A stretch of 64,000 nucleotides of DNA from Burkholderia sp. WSM2230 (GCF_000472445.1 NZ_AXAJ01000004.1:1-64000); one strand, 5' to 3'. Shown: positions 24,095 to 33,547, counted from the first letter of the stretch. Notes: generated by a model not told the origin, from the letters alone. Numbers and translations: made by a program.

Positions 24095-25966
24095 TCAGAT
24101 CTCGTCGAGTTTGCGGCCGGCCAGTGCGCGGCGAATGCCCTTGTTCATGCGGCGGGCGGCGAATTCGTCGGTGCCCTCGGCAAGCTTTTTGGTCGCTGTT
24201 TCGATTGCGTCGACGTCTTCGCTCTGCGCAAGTTCACGCAAACCGCTCAGCAGCGCGTCGAGCTCGGCGCGTTCGCTTTCGTCGAGCAATTCGGCGTCGG
24301 CGGCGAGCGCGGCGTCGGTCGCTTCGACGAGACGCCGCGCCTCCACTTGCGCCTCGCGCAGCGCGCGGGCGCGCATGTCCACTTCGGCGGTCGAGAAACT
24401 GTCCTCCAGCATTCTGGCGATGTCGTCATCCGCGAGACCGTACGACGGCTTCACGACCACCGACGCCTCCACACCCGACCCGAGTTCGCGCGCGAACACG
24501 GACAGCAGGCCGTCGGCGTCCACCTGATAGGTCACGCGGATGCGCGCGGCGCCGGCAGCCATCGGCGGAATACCGCGCAACTCGAAGCGCGCGAGCGACC
24601 GGCAGTCGCTGACAAGCTCGCGCTCGCCTTGCACGACGTGGATCGCCATCGCGGTCTGACCGTCCTTGAAGGTGGTGAAATCCTGCGCGCGCGCGACCGG
24701 AATCGTCGAATTGCGCGGGATGATCTTCTCGGTCAGCCCGCCCATCGTCTCGACGCCAAGCGACAGCGGTATCACGTCGAGCAACAGCCAGTCGTCGCCG
24801 TCGGCACCGCGGTTGCCCGCGAGCAGGTCGGCCTGGATCGCCGCGCCCAGCGCGACGACCTGATCCGGGTCGAGATTGGTCAGCGGCGGCTGGCCGAAGA
24901 ACGCTTCGACCGCGCGGCGAATCACCGGCATGCGGGTCGCGCCGCCGACCAGCACCACGCCCTTGATGTCCTTCGTCGTGACCTTGGCGTCGCGCAGCGC
25001 TTTTTTGGTCGGGCCGAACGTGCGCTGCACGAGCGACTGGGTGATGGCCTCGAAAGTGCCCTCCTCGATCGTCAGATCGAGCCTGGTGCCGTTCGAAAGC
25101 GTCGCGGCGAGGGTAGCCTTGGGCGCGTCCGAGAGCGCCTCCTTGGTCGCGCGCACGTTGTCGAGCAGCAGCCGTACGTCTTCCGGTGCGAGCGATTGCG
25201 GCGCGATGCCCGCCTGCTGCAGCACGTGACGATACAACGCGTGGTCGAAGTCGTCGCCGCCGAGCGCGGAGTCGCCGCCAGCCGCCAGCACTTCGAACAC
25301 GCCCTTGGTGAGCTTCAGAATCGACAGGTCGAAGGTGCCGCCGCCCAGGTCGTACACCGCGTACAACCCTTCCGAGCCGTTGTCGAGGCCGTAGGCGATC
25401 GCCGCTGCTGTCGGTTCGTTCAACAGACGCAGCACGTTGAGGCCCGCGAGACGCGCGGCGTCTTTGGTCGCCTGGCGCTGCGCCTCGTCGAAGTACGCAG
25501 GCACCGTGATCACCGCGCCGACCAGCTCGTCGCCGAGCGTGTCTTCGGCGCGCTGGCGCAGCGTCGCAAGGATTTCCGCCGACACTTCGACCGGGCTCTT
25601 CACGCCGTCGACGGTGCGGATCTGCACCATGCCGGGCGCGTCGATGAAATCGTACGGCGCGTTTTCGGCGCCTTCCACTTCCGCCTTGCCGCGTCCCATG
25701 AAGCGCTTGACGGAAACGATCGTATTGCGCGGATCGGTCGCCGCCTCGGCCTTGGCCGTGCGGCCGATGCGCCGGCCGCCCTTCTCGAGATAGCGCACGA
25801 CCGAAGGCAGCAGCACATGGCCGTCTTCGTCGGGCAGCACGTCGGGCACGCCGCTGCGCACGGCGGCGACGAGCGAGTTGGTCGTGCCGAGGTCGATGCC
25901 GACCGCGAGACGCCGCTGGTGAGGCGCCGGCGCCATGCCGGGTTCGGAGATTTGCAGTAAGGCCAT
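24095..25966 (-). CDS. hscA: Fe-S assembly Hsp70 chaperone HscA
   Basis: A 623-residue specialised DnaK-like chaperone that, with HscB, frees clusters from IscU by binding its LPPVK motif. The ATPase domain starts [14 protein letters not shown] and has the phosphate loops [13 protein letters not shown] and [11 protein letters not shown]. The substrate-binding domain ([21 protein letters not shown]) and helical lid follow. The ATG at 25966 gives [10 protein letters not shown], the normal HscA start. hscB lies 137 bases upstream. Confidence 0.98.
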   Translation of the reverse strand: MALLQISEPGMAPAPHQRRLAVGIDLGTTNSLVAAVRSGVPDVLPDEDGHVLLPSVVRYLEKGGRRIGRTAKAEAATDPRNTIVSVKRFMGRGKAEVEGAENAPYDFIDAPGMVQIRTVDGVKSPVEVSAEILATLRQRAEDTLGDELVGAVITVPAYFDEAQRQATKDAARLAGLNVLRLLNEPTAAAIAYGLDNGSEGLYAVYDLGGGTFDLSILKLTKGVFEVLAAGGDSALGGDDFDHALYRHVLQQAGIAPQSLAPEDVRLLLDNVRATKEALSDAPKATLAATLSNGTRLDLTIEEGTFEAITQSLVQRTFGPTKKALRDAKVTTKDIKGVVLVGGATRMPVIRRAVEAFFGQPPLTNLDPDQVVALGAAIQADLLAGNRGADGDDWLLLDVIPLSLGVETMGGLTEKIIPRNSTIPVARAQDFTTFKDGQTAMAIHVVQGERELVSDCRSLARFELRGIPPMAAGAARIRVTYQVDADGLLSVFARELGSGVEASVVVKPSYGLADDDIARMLEDSFSTAEVDMRARALREAQVEARRLVEATDAALAADAELLDESERAELDALLSGLRELAQSEDVDAIETATKKLAEGTDEFAARRMNKGIRRALAGRKLDEI

Positions 25967-26103
25967 CTGGATCTTCTCGGAGCCGCGAGGCCCCGTCCTG
26001 AATTTTGCGTTGCTGGATGTGGATGCCAAAGCCGCATTCAAAGCCACCTGAGCGCCGCTGCAATGCGGCGGCACCTGAGGCGAGTCAGGCGACTGGCGCG
26101 AGC

Positions 26104-26631
26104 CTAGCCCTCGAGCCGCTCGATCTGCGAGCCGATTTCCGACGCCACCCGTTCAATGAACATCAACTGCCGCACCGCCTCGCCCGCCGCCTGATTCGCG
26201 CCGCTGTCGAGCAACGCGCCGAGCTTTTCGAAACGTACGCGCTCTTCGTCGCGCAATTCGGCGAGCAAGGCATCTAGCGCGTCAACGTTCTTCGCTGCGG
26301 CGGCGTCTTCGATACTTTCGCGCCATTCCATCTGCTGCATTAGAAACGCCGGCTCCATAGCCGTGTTGTCATGCGCGCCGACGTCGATGCCGCGCAGGTG
26401 CAACAGATAGGTCGCACGCTTTAACGGATCGCGCAGCGTCTGGTACGCCTCGTTCGCGCGCGTCGCCCATTGCATCGCGATGCGCTTTTGCGCGTCGCCG
26501 GCTGCCGCAAAGCGATCCGGATGCACTTGCGCCTGCACCGTGCGATACGCGTGATCGAGCGCAGCCGGATCGAGCGCGAATTGCGCAGGAAGGCCAAAAA
26601 GGTCGAAGTGGCTATCGTTCAGCGAGGCCAT
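26104..26631 (-). CDS. hscB: Fe-S assembly co-chaperone HscB
   Basis: A 175-residue J-type co-chaperone. The N-terminal J domain has [13 protein letters not shown] and the HPD tripeptide in VHPDRFAAA, which stimulates HscA ATPase. The C-terminal helical domain that binds IscU contains [10 protein letters not shown]. The length matches E. coli HscB. It follows iscA after a 109-base gap that contains a terminator-like hairpin (26690). Confidence 0.97.
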   Translation of the reverse strand: MASLNDSHFDLFGLPAQFALDPAALDHAYRTVQAQVHPDRFAAAGDAQKRIAMQWATRANEAYQTLRDPLKRATYLLHLRGIDVGAHDNTAMEPAFLMQQMEWRESIEDAAAAKNVDALDALLAELRDEERVRFEKLGALLDSGANQAAGEAVRQLMFIERVASEIGSQIERLEG

Positions 26632-26689
26632 CGGATCATATTTTTTCGTTCAGAGAAGCACACCAAAGTGCAATTTCGCGCGGCAAACT

Positions 26690-26713
26690 AAAAAGGCGGC
26701 CCGCGCCGCCTTT
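26690..26713 (-). terminator. Terminator-like hairpin between iscA and hscB
   Basis: Read on the minus strand: a 9-base stem AAAGGCGGC with GCCGCCTTT, short GCGG loop, then TTTTTA. It looks like an intrinsic terminator inside the isc operon and could lower expression of hscB-hscA-fdx-iscX relative to iscRSUA. It may be partial; hscB has no other obvious promoter here. Confidence 0.6.
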
Positions 26714-26740
26714 GGTCCGCTGCACGCGGAGTTGCTCCCG

Positions 26741-27064
26741 CTACACGCGGAACGACTCGCCGCAACCGCACTCGTCCTTCACGTTCGGATTGTTGAATTT
26801 GAAGCCTTCGTTCAGGCCCTCACGCGCGAAATCGAGCTCGGTTCCGTCGATATAAGCGAGGCTCTTCGGGTCGACAATGATCTTCACGCCGTTGCACTCG
26901 AACACCTGGTCCTCGGGCGCGAGTTCGTCCACATATTCGAGCTTGTAGGCCAAGCCGGAGCAGCCGGTGGTGCGCACGCCCAGACGCAGACCCACGCCTT
27001 TGCCGCGACGGGTCAGATACTTCTGCACGTGCTGTGCTGCCTTTTCGGTCAACGTAATTGCCAT
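26741..27064 (-). CDS. iscA: A-type Fe-S carrier IscA
   Basis: A 107-residue A-type scaffold or carrier protein. The three conserved cysteines are visible in [13 protein letters not shown] and in the C-terminal ECGCGESF (C-G-C). The ATG at 27064 gives [15 protein letters not shown], the family start. Position between iscU and hscB is the standard isc order and supports IscA over the ErpA or SufA paralogues. Confidence 0.97.
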   Translation of the reverse strand: MAITLTEKAAQHVQKYLTRRGKGVGLRLGVRTTGCSGLAYKLEYVDELAPEDQVFECNGVKIIVDPKSLAYIDGTELDFAREGLNEGFKFNNPNVKDECGCGESFRV

Positions 27065-27195
27065 AGCGTTTCTCATTGCGCGGTGCGTGCGGATGCACCG
27101 CTACCCTGCCTGAATCAAATGTCGCTCATGCCTCGCGGCGCCTCTTCGCGCCGTCTGCTTTTTTCACTTCACCCGACCGCTCTCGAACCGAAGCC

Positions 27196-27609
27196 TCAGG
27201 CGTGCTGCTTGTCGCTTTCGGCGACTGCTTCACCGTGACGCTGCTTGTAGTCGGCGACCGCTGCCTTGATGGCGTCTTCCGCGAGAATCGAGCAGTGGAT
27301 CTTCACCGGCGGCAACGCGAGTTCTTCTGCGATCTGCGTGTTCTTGATCGACATTGCCTGATCGAGCGTCTTGCCCTTCACCCACTCGGTGACGAGCGAG
27401 CTCGACGCGATTGCCGAACCGCAGCCGTACGTCTTGAACTTCGCGTCTTCGATGATGCCGTCCGCGCCCACGCGGATCTGCAGCTTCATCACGTCGCCGC
27501 AAGCGGGCGCGCCGACCATGCCGGTACCGACCGCGTCGTCGTCCTTCGAGAACGAGCCGACGTTGCGCGGGTTTTCGTAGTGGTCCAGAACCTTGTCGCT
27601 ATAAGCCAT
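27196..27609 (-). CDS. iscU: Fe-S cluster scaffold IscU
   Basis: A 137-residue scaffold on which IscS-derived sulfur and iron form clusters. The three ligand cysteines lie in GAPACGDVMKL, TYGCGSAIAS and KIHCSILAED, and the Asp ligand (Asp39) is in CGD. The HscA-recognition motif LPPVK is intact. The ATG at 27609 gives MAYSDKVLDHYENPRNVG. It follows iscS by 82 bases. Confidence 0.98.
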   Translation of the reverse strand: MAYSDKVLDHYENPRNVGSFSKDDDAVGTGMVGAPACGDVMKLQIRVGADGIIEDAKFKTYGCGSAIASSSLVTEWVKGKTLDQAMSIKNTQIAEELALPPVKIHCSILAEDAIKAAVADYKQRHGEAVAESDKQHA

Positions 27610-27691
27610 GATTACACTCCTTGATTCGTTTCGATCTGCTGTTCGGTTGAACGCGCGGTAGACTGCGCGAAATTTTCGACTAGCCGGCGCG

Positions 27692-28915
27692 TCAGTGCGC
27701 GGCCCACTGGATAGTCGAAATGTCGATGCCGTCCTGGTGCATTTCCCACAGCGGCGACAAGTCGCGCAGCTTCGCAATTTTCGTCTTCAGCAGATTGATC
27801 ACATAGTCCACGTCCTGCTCGGTCGTGAAGCGGCCCACCGTGAAGCGGATCGAGCTGTGCGCGAGTTCGTCGTTGCGGCCAAGCGCGCGCAACACGTACG
27901 ACGGTTCCAGCGAAGCCGACGTGCACGCCGAACCCGATGACACCGCCACGTCCTTCACCGCCATGATCAGCGATTCACCTTCGACAAAATTGAAGCTCAC
28001 GTTCAGGTTGTGCGGCACACGCTTTTCCATGTCGCCGTTCACATACACTTCTTCGATTTCCGACAGGCCGCGCAGCAAGCGGTCGCGCAGCATGCGGATG
28101 CGCTCGTTCTCCGTTGCCATCTCTTCGCGCGCGATGCGGAACGCTTCGCCCATGCCGACGATCTGGTGCGTAGCCAGCGTGCCCGAACGCATGCCGCGCT
28201 CGTGACCGCCGCCGTGCATCTGCGCTTCGATACGCACGCGCGGCTTGCGGCGTACGTACAGCGCGCCGATGCCCTTCGGGCCGTAAGTCTTGTGCGCCGA
28301 GAAGGACATGAGGTCGACCTTCAGCTTTTGCAAATCAATGTCGATCTTGCCGGTGGCCTGGGCCGCGTCCACGTGGAAAATGATGCCTTTTTCACGGGTG
28401 ATTTCGCCGATCGACTCGATGTCCTGAATCACGCCGATCTCGTTGTTCACCGACATGACCGACACGAGAATGGTGTCCGGGCGCAGTGCGGCCTTGAACT
28501 TCTCGAGGTCGATCAGACCGTCTTCCTGCACGTCCAGATACGTGACTTCGAAGCCTTCGCGCTCCAGCTCGCGGCAGGTGTCGAGCACGGCCTTGTGCTC
28601 GGTCTTCACCGTGATGATGTGCTTGCCCTTGCTCTTGTAGAAGTGCGCGGCGCCCTTGATCGCGAGGTTGTCCGACTCGGTTGCGCCCGAGGTCCAGATG
28701 ATTTCGCGCGGATCGGCGTTCACGAGCGCGGCGACGTTCTCGCGCGCTTCTTCGACCGCGCGCTCCGCCGTCCAGCCATACGAATGGCTGCGCGACGCGG
28801 GGTTGCCGAACTGCTCGCGCAGATACGGAATCATCTTGTCCACCACGCGCGGGTCGACCGGGGTCGTGGCGCTGTAGTCCATGTAAATGGGCAGGTGGGG
28901 AATCTCGTTGTTCAT
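27692..28915 (-). CDS. iscS: Cysteine desulfurase IscS
   Basis: A 407-residue PLP enzyme that takes sulfur from cysteine as an enzyme persulfide and hands it to IscU and tRNA-thiolation partners. The PLP lysine is in [12 protein letters not shown] and the active-site cysteine in [15 protein letters not shown], a class I desulfurase loop. The N-terminus ([16 protein letters not shown]) is typical, though with Ser-Ala in place of the more common Asn-Ala. It follows iscR by 73 bases. Confidence 0.99.
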   Translation of the reverse strand: MNNEIPHLPIYMDYSATTPVDPRVVDKMIPYLREQFGNPASRSHSYGWTAERAVEEARENVAALVNADPREIIWTSGATESDNLAIKGAAHFYKSKGKHIITVKTEHKAVLDTCRELEREGFEVTYLDVQEDGLIDLEKFKAALRPDTILVSVMSVNNEIGVIQDIESIGEITREKGIIFHVDAAQATGKIDIDLQKLKVDLMSFSAHKTYGPKGIGALYVRRKPRVRIEAQMHGGGHERGMRSGTLATHQIVGMGEAFRIAREEMATENERIRMLRDRLLRGLSEIEEVYVNGDMEKRVPHNLNVSFNFVEGESLIMAVKDVAVSSGSACTSASLEPSYVLRALGRNDELAHSSIRFTVGRFTTEQDVDYVINLLKTKIAKLRDLSPLWEMHQDGIDISTIQWAAH

Positions 28916-28988
28916 CTATCGCTCCGGGGACGTCGTGTGCTCTGGCTTCTGAATTCGCTATCGCGCCGCGGTAATGCCGCGCCGCGTC

Positions 28989-29519
28989 TTACGAACCGGC
29001 CATGTTGAAAACGGAATTGGGACCTTTGGGCGCGACGCGCACCGGCTCGACCGCCGGCGCCTCGCTTCGCCTGTCGCGCAGAACTGCCGGCGCGCCTTCG
29101 CGCGAGCGCTGCTGATCGACCAGATCCTTGAGGGAGACGGAGTCCAGGTACTCGACCATTTTCTGGTTCAGCGTGGACCACAGCTCGTGAGTCATGCAAT
29201 GGCCGTCGTGCTGCTTGGTGCCTTCGCACGAGCCCTTACCGCCGCATTGCGTGGCGTCGAGCGGTTCGTCCACCGCGATGATGATGTCGGCCACCGTCAC
29301 GTCTTCGGGGCGGCGCGCGAGATTGTAGCCGCCGCCCGGTCCGCGCACGGACTCGACGATTTCGTGGCGGCGCAGCTTGCCAAACAGCTGCTCGAGGTAG
29401 GACAGGGAGATATGTTGGCGCTGGCTGATACCCGCAAGCGTCACCGGGCCCTGCTCCTGGCGCAGCGCCAGGTCAATCATCGCCGTGACGGCGAAACGGC
29501 CTTTCGTGGTGAGTCTCAT
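28989..29519 (-). CDS. iscR: Fe-S-dependent Rrf2 regulator IscR
   Basis: A 176-residue Rrf2-family regulator that, when holding a 2Fe-2S cluster, represses the isc operon in known species. The N-terminal winged helix (MRLTTKGRFAVTAMIDLAL, with QRQHISLSYLEQLFGKL) binds DNA. The cluster region is C-x5-C-x9-C-x2-H (QCGGKGSCEGTK, then HDGHCMTHELW), so the spacing before the third cysteine is four residues longer than in E. coli. The C-terminal tail is extended and Arg/Pro/Ala-rich. Two IscR-type operators sit upstream at 29537 and 29564, indicating autoregulation. Confidence 0.97.
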   Translation of the reverse strand: MRLTTKGRFAVTAMIDLALRQEQGPVTLAGISQRQHISLSYLEQLFGKLRRHEIVESVRGPGGGYNLARRPEDVTVADIIIAVDEPLDATQCGGKGSCEGTKQHDGHCMTHELWSTLNQKMVEYLDSVSLKDLVDQQRSREGAPAVLRDRRSEAPAVEPVRVAPKGPNSVFNMAGS

Positions 29520-29536
29520 ATGTATGGGGAACCGCT

Positions 29537-29561
29537 ATTCTCGACAAGTTTTGTCAAGTAT
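29537..29561 (-). promoter_or_regulatory. IscR type 1 operator, gene-proximal
   Basis: A 25-base imperfect palindrome on the minus strand, with half-sites ATACTTGAC and GTCGAGAAT. It matches the published type 1 IscR consensus at about 21 of 25 positions by hand. It overlaps the -10 of the iscR promoter and extends downstream. Confidence 0.75.
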
Positions 29562-29584
29562 AAATACATGAGCGATTTAGTCAA
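29557..29584 (-). promoter_or_regulatory. iscR-isc operon promoter
   Basis: Minus-strand sigma-70-type promoter: -35 TTGACT (29579-29584), 16-base spacer, -10 TATACT (29557-29562). The start site should lie near 29550, about 30 bases before the iscR ATG. It is embedded in the two IscR operators. Confidence 0.8.
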
Positions 29585-29588
29585 GTAT
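29564..29588 (-). promoter_or_regulatory. IscR type 1 operator, distal
   Basis: A 25-base imperfect palindrome on the minus strand beginning ATACTTGACT and ending TCATGTAT. It matches the type 1 IscR consensus at about 22 of 25 positions. It covers the -35 hexamer. With the proximal site it forms a tandem arrangement, as at the E. coli iscR promoter. Confidence 0.78.
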
Positions 29589-29652
29589 CCCTGCCGCGAA
29601 GTGGGTCATTTACTTAAATGCTCGCGCACCTTGCGGCAGCCGGGCGTCGAAC

Positions 29653-30150
29653 CTAGCCGATCAATTGGGGACGCAATGCGGCGATAAGGCCGCGGCAGGC
29701 CGCCTCGCATTGATCAAGGACCTGTTCGAAACCTTCCGCGCCGCCGAAATACGGGTCGACGATTTCGCGCGCGCCGCTCCAGCGAACGTCGCTTTCGGGC
29801 ACGAACTCCATCAGCAGGCGGATCTTGTCCTGCTGCTCTGGCGGGCAGACCTGGCGCAGCGCGGCGACGTTTCTGTCGTCCATCGCGATGAGCAGGTCGA
29901 AGCGGTCGAAGTCGATGTCCGCAATCTGCCGTCCGCGCAATGCCGCGAGGTCGTAGCCGCGGCCTCGCGCGGCGTGCTGCGCCCGTTCGTCCGGCGGCTG
30001 GCCGATGTGCCAGTCGCCGGTGCCGGCGGAGTCGATCAGAATCCGCTCAGCGAGCCTCGCCTCTTCGACGAGACGGCGCATCACCGCTTCCGCGGTCGGC
30101 GAACGGCAGATGTTCCCGAGGCAGATAAAGCAGATGGACACAGTTTTCAT
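29653..30150 (-). CDS. Low-molecular-weight protein-tyrosine phosphatase
   Basis: A 165-residue cytoplasmic LMW-PTP. The P-loop is CLGNICRSPTAE, close to the N-terminus, with Cys as nucleophile and Arg binding phosphate. The general-acid Asp is in EIVDPYFGGAEGF. It lies just upstream of iscR on the same strand, separated by 133 bases that hold the iscR promoter. Bacterial homologues act on BY-kinases for exopolysaccharide, or on arsenate; no kinase or ars gene is nearby, so the substrate is unknown. Confidence 0.93.
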   Translation of the reverse strand: MKTVSICFICLGNICRSPTAEAVMRRLVEEARLAERILIDSAGTGDWHIGQPPDERAQHAARGRGYDLAALRGRQIADIDFDRFDLLIAMDDRNVAALRQVCPPEQQDKIRLLMEFVPESDVRWSGAREIVDPYFGGAEGFEQVLDQCEAACRGLIAALRPQLIG

Positions 30151-30291
30151 CGGAGGCTTCTTGTCGCGCCTTGCGGCGCAGTGAGGGCGACCGACGTCAA
30201 ATGTGACGCCGCCGCGCGGTGCCGCGATTATACAAAGCCGCGCGAAATCGCGTCGGCCCGCCGCGCGGCGCCCGCCGCGCGGCTCGCAGCT

Positions 30292-30531
30292 TCAGGAGGC
30301 TTGCGCCAGCGGCAGCGCGGGCATCGGGCGCAAGGGCTTGACCGGGGCTGACGAGGCATCGTCGATCATGCCGTATGACACAGCCCGCGCGAGTGCCGCG
30401 CTCAGTTGATCCGCCGCCAGCGGCGTCTGCGAGCCGCGCGCCGCCGCATCGCTGCAAACGTGCAGATACGCTGCCGCCGCGAGGCCGATAACGAGCGCGA
30501 GGAGCCAGTACATCGCTATTGTCTTTCTCAT
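30292..30531 (-). CDS. Small exported or membrane protein, unknown
   Basis: A 79-residue protein of unknown function. Residues about 6-24 (AMYWLLALVIGLAAAAYLH) form a membrane helix or uncleaved signal; the rest is Ala/Pro-rich and ends PMPALPLAQAS. The coding call rests on the clean N-terminal hydrophobic start (MRKTIAMYW) and high third-position G+C; no homologue is recognised. It sits between the phosphatase gene and a divergent lipoprotein gene. Confidence 0.55.
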   Translation of the reverse strand: MRKTIAMYWLLALVIGLAAAAYLHVCSDAAARGSQTPLAADQLSAALARAVSYGMIDDASSAPVKPLRPMPALPLAQAS

Positions 30532-30800
30532 GATGTCTCATTTCCAGAGAATGGCTAGCGAGTGCGTTACCCACTATGCCCATCACGAATGCTATAGAAA
30601 TCGACAATCGGGAAAAACCCGCTTCGCCGCGATACAGCGTTGTCTGAAATGGAACAGTGAACGACACGACCACGTGCACGCGCCCCGCCGCGCGACGCCT
30701 GGCACGAAAAATAAGTCCTTACAAAAGCATACAAAGCTAGCGCGACAGATGCGCATAATTGCGGTCTCATAGTTATGAAACCTCTTGCCTCGGGCTTGAA

Positions 30801-31316
30801 ATGAAACGCTTCGCACTTTTAGCCGCCGTCGCCCTCGCCGCTCTGCTGGGCGGCTGTGCTGTCTATCCGGACGGCACCCCGATGTACAGCAACGGCTACA
30901 GCACCTATGACGGCTACGACGCGTACGGTGTGCCGGTCGCGCCGCAGACCAACGTCTACATGGGCTACAGCAATTATTACGGTCCGGGTTATTACGACAG
31001 TCCGGGACGCTACTACGGGCCGGGTCCGGGATATCGGGGCTACCCGGGGCGCCCGTATCATGACGGGGATAACGGAAATCGGGGCGGATACGGCGGCTCC
31101 CGCGGCCAGCCGAGCGGTGGACAGCCGCCGCAAGGCGCGGTGGCAGGCCCGCGCGGACCGAGCGGTTCGAATGCGCCGCGGCCCGGCGTGGCGCCCCCGC
31201 CGCCACCGCCGGCACCTGCCCAGCAGGCAGGCGGCGGTGGCGGTCGCGGCAACGGGGGCGCGCCCATAGTGAGAGGTAATCCAAATCGGCCCTCGGGCGG
31301 CCCGACGGATCATTAA
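30801..31316 (+). CDS. Tyr/Gly/Pro-rich lipoprotein
   Basis: A 171-residue predicted lipoprotein. Signal peptide KRFALLAAVALAALLGGC ends in the lipobox LGGC, so Cys19 or so would be lipidated. The mature chain begins with Tyr-rich repeats (YGPGYYDSPGRYYGPGPG) and passes into a Gly/Pro/Arg low-complexity tail with a run of seven prolines. The ATG at 30801 is chosen because the signal peptide begins there; the frame continues 14 codons upstream without merit. The function is unknown. It converges on lutB, ending 82 bases from the lutB stop. Confidence 0.78.
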   Translation: MKRFALLAAVALAALLGGCAVYPDGTPMYSNGYSTYDGYDAYGVPVAPQTNVYMGYSNYYGPGYYDSPGRYYGPGPGYRGYPGRPYHDGDNGNRGGYGGSRGQPSGGQPPQGAVAGPRGPSGSNAPRPGVAPPPPPPAPAQQAGGGGGRGNGGAPIVRGNPNRPSGGPTDH

Positions 31317-31398
31317 CACTGCTCTCTAGCGGTGCACCGTGCCGCGTCTTTTGGGCGCGCCGCGCGCGTACCTGCCGGCTCACGCCGGGCGAGCTTCA

Positions 31399-32814
31399 TC
31401 AACCGATATGGCTGCGCTGAGCGGCGTACAACTCCCTGAACGTACGCCCGACCGGGGCCGGCATGTCACGTGTGTCGGTCCAGCCGGCGCCGGCCAGAGG
31501 CAGCTTCGCGATCGACCGGTTTTTCCCGCCCATACGTTCCAGCACGCGCACGGCGAGCTTCGTGACGAGCGCATAGGCGTCTGGATGCATCGCCAGAAAG
31601 CCCCACACCGCGAGCCCCGCCCGCTCTTTCCACGGACGCAGGCGCCGTTCGACCTGCTTCTCGCGCAGCTTGCGCAGCAGATCGGACAACGGAATGCCGA
31701 CCGGACACACGCTGTTGCACTCGCCGCATAACGTGGCCGCTTGCGGCAGATCGAGCGCCTTATCGAGCCCGACGTAGCTCGGCGTCAAGACGGAGCCCAT
31801 CGGGCCCGGATACACCCATCCATAAGCGTGGCCTCCGACCTTCTGATACACCGGGCAATGGTTCATGCACGCGCCGCAACGAATACAGCGCAGCATCTCC
31901 TGAAAATCGCCGCCAATGAGGCCTGTGCGTCCGCCGTCGACAAGCACCACGTACATGTGCTCCGGCCCGTCCTGGTCGCCCTCGCCTCGCGGCCCGGTCA
32001 GCACGGAAAAATAATTCGATGTGGTCTGGCCCGTCGCGGAGCGCGGCAACAGGCGCATGGCTGTCGCCAGGTCCTCGAGCGTGGGCAACACCTTCTCGAT
32101 ACCGGTTACGGCAACATGCACGCGCGGCATGACCGTGCACATGCCTTCGTTGCCCTCGTTCGTGACCAGCACAACAGAGCCGGTCTCCGCGATCACGAAG
32201 TTGCCGCCGGTCACGCCCATGTCCGCGCTCATGAAGTGCGGCCGCAGCATCTGCCGGGCTTCGAGCGTCATGTCCGGAATTTCGGTGAGACGCGGCCGGC
32301 CATGCGTCCTGGCGAACAGGTCGGCAATCTCGTCCTTATCCTTATGGACGACGGGCGCGATGATATGGCTCGGCGGCTCATTGCCGTTGATCTGCAGGAT
32401 GTACTCGCCGAGATCGGTCTCGATGGATTGCACGCCCAGTTGCCCGAGCACTTCGTTCAGGCGCATTTCCTCGGTGACCATCGACTTCGTCTTGATCACC
32501 TTCTTCACGTCGTGGCGGCGCGCAATATCGCCGACAAGCCGCGCCGCCTCCTGCGTGGTCTCGGCAAAGAGCACGGTGACGCCGCGCCGGGCCGCCTCGC
32601 GCTCGAAGGTCTCGAGCCACACATCCAGATTCTCAAGCGCGCGGTTGCGGCGCTCCTTGAGCGCGGCGCGCGTGGCCGAAAAGTCGATCGCCGTCAGCGC
32701 CGTGGCGCGCGCCGAGACGAACTTGGTGGAGAGTTTGGTGAGGTTCTGCTGCAGCCGCTGGTCCGCGAGCTTCTGGCCGGCGCGCGCCTTGAATTGCATT
32801 GACTGGATTTGCAT
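31399..32814 (-). CDS. lutB: LutB/LldF iron-sulfur protein (L-lactate oxidation)
   Basis: A 471-residue LutB-type protein. The N-terminal two thirds is a LUD domain (AETGSVVLVTNEGNEG, GNEPPSHIIAPVVHKDKDEI). Two 4Fe-4S binding clusters follow, CIRCGACMNHCPVYQKVGG and CGECNSVCPVGIPLSDL, as in ferredoxin-type electron carriers. In known systems LutABC oxidises L-lactate to pyruvate. It lies 10 bases after lutA on the minus strand. No lutC (LldG) gene is adjacent. The pair may alternatively serve another 2-hydroxy acid. Confidence 0.9.
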   Translation of the reverse strand: MQIQSMQFKARAGQKLADQRLQQNLTKLSTKFVSARATALTAIDFSATRAALKERRNRALENLDVWLETFEREAARRGVTVLFAETTQEAARLVGDIARRHDVKKVIKTKSMVTEEMRLNEVLGQLGVQSIETDLGEYILQINGNEPPSHIIAPVVHKDKDEIADLFARTHGRPRLTEIPDMTLEARQMLRPHFMSADMGVTGGNFVIAETGSVVLVTNEGNEGMCTVMPRVHVAVTGIEKVLPTLEDLATAMRLLPRSATGQTTSNYFSVLTGPRGEGDQDGPEHMYVVLVDGGRTGLIGGDFQEMLRCIRCGACMNHCPVYQKVGGHAYGWVYPGPMGSVLTPSYVGLDKALDLPQAATLCGECNSVCPVGIPLSDLLRKLREKQVERRLRPWKERAGLAVWGFLAMHPDAYALVTKLAVRVLERMGGKNRSIAKLPLAGAGWTDTRDMPAPVGRTFRELYAAQRSHIG

Positions 32815-32824
32815 GGCTTTGCCC

Positions 32825-33547
32825 TCACACGTCGCCGGCCAGTACCTGTGCGATATGCAGCACGCGCGTGGCGGTGTCGCCGGTGCGCCGCAGACGCCCT
32901 TCTATATTGAGCATGCAGCCCAAGTCGCCCAGCACCACTGTGCCGGCGCCGCTCTCACGGATATTGGCGCACTTTTCGTCGACGATTGCCGTGGAAATGT
33001 CGCCGTACTTGACCGCGAAGGTACCGCCAAAGCCGCAGCAATGCTCGCAGCCTTTCATTTCCGTCACCGCTACGCCCACTTGCGCGAGAAGTTCGCGCGG
33101 CTGCGCCTTCACGCCGAGCTCGCGCAGGCCGGAACACGAATCGTGATAAGTGACCTGTCCTGTGAATTCGCCAGGCTGCAACTGCACTTTGGCAACGTTG
33201 ACAAGGAAATCGGTCAGCTCAAAGACCTTGGCGCGGAGTCGGCCAAAGCGGTTCATCAGTTCGGGATCGTCGGCGAAAAGGTCGCCGTAATGCGCGCGTA
33301 TCATGCCGCCACAGGAGCCCGACGGCACGACGACGTAGTCGAACTGTTCGAACTCGCGCAGGGTCTTCTCGGCCAGGTCGCGCGCGATGCGCCGCTCGCC
33401 CGAGTTGTACGCAGGCTGGCCGCAGCAGGTTTGCGCCGGCGGCACCACCACCTCGAAGCCGGCGCCTTGGATCAGCTTGATCACCGAAAAACCGATTTCG
33501 GGCCGCATCAGGTCGATGAGGCAGGTGACGAACAATCCGACTCGCAT
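32825..33547 (-). CDS. lutA: LutA/LldE Fe-S oxidoreductase subunit
   Basis: A 240-residue CCG-domain protein, related to heterodisulfide reductase subunit B and glycolate oxidase GlcF. Two Cys-Cys-Gly modules are visible: TCCGQPAYNSGE in the N-terminal half and HCCGFGGTFAVKYGD in the C-terminal half, with supporting cysteines in SGSCGG, DSCSG and LGCML. It begins MRVGLFVTCLIDL. It reads away from an IclR regulator; the shared 180-base region carries several inverted and direct repeats. It forms an operon with lutB. Confidence 0.92.
   Translation of the reverse strand: MRVGLFVTCLIDLMRPEIGFSVIKLIQGAGFEVVVPPAQTCCGQPAYNSGERRIARDLAEKTLREFEQFDYVVVPSGSCGGMIRAHYGDLFADDPELMNRFGRLRAKVFELTDFLVNVAKVQLQPGEFTGQVTYHDSCSGLRELGVKAQPRELLAQVGVAVTEMKGCEHCCGFGGTFAVKYGDISTAIVDEKCANIRESGAGTVVLGDLGCMLNIEGRLRRTGDTATRVLHIAQVLAGDV

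Noticed and set aside
24020..25960. A 646-codon open frame on the plus strand opposite hscA
   Set aside because: It mirrors the hscA coding frame, is rich in Arg, His and Asp-Val patterns typical of antisense translation in high-G+C genes, and has no family motif. hscA itself is unmistakable.
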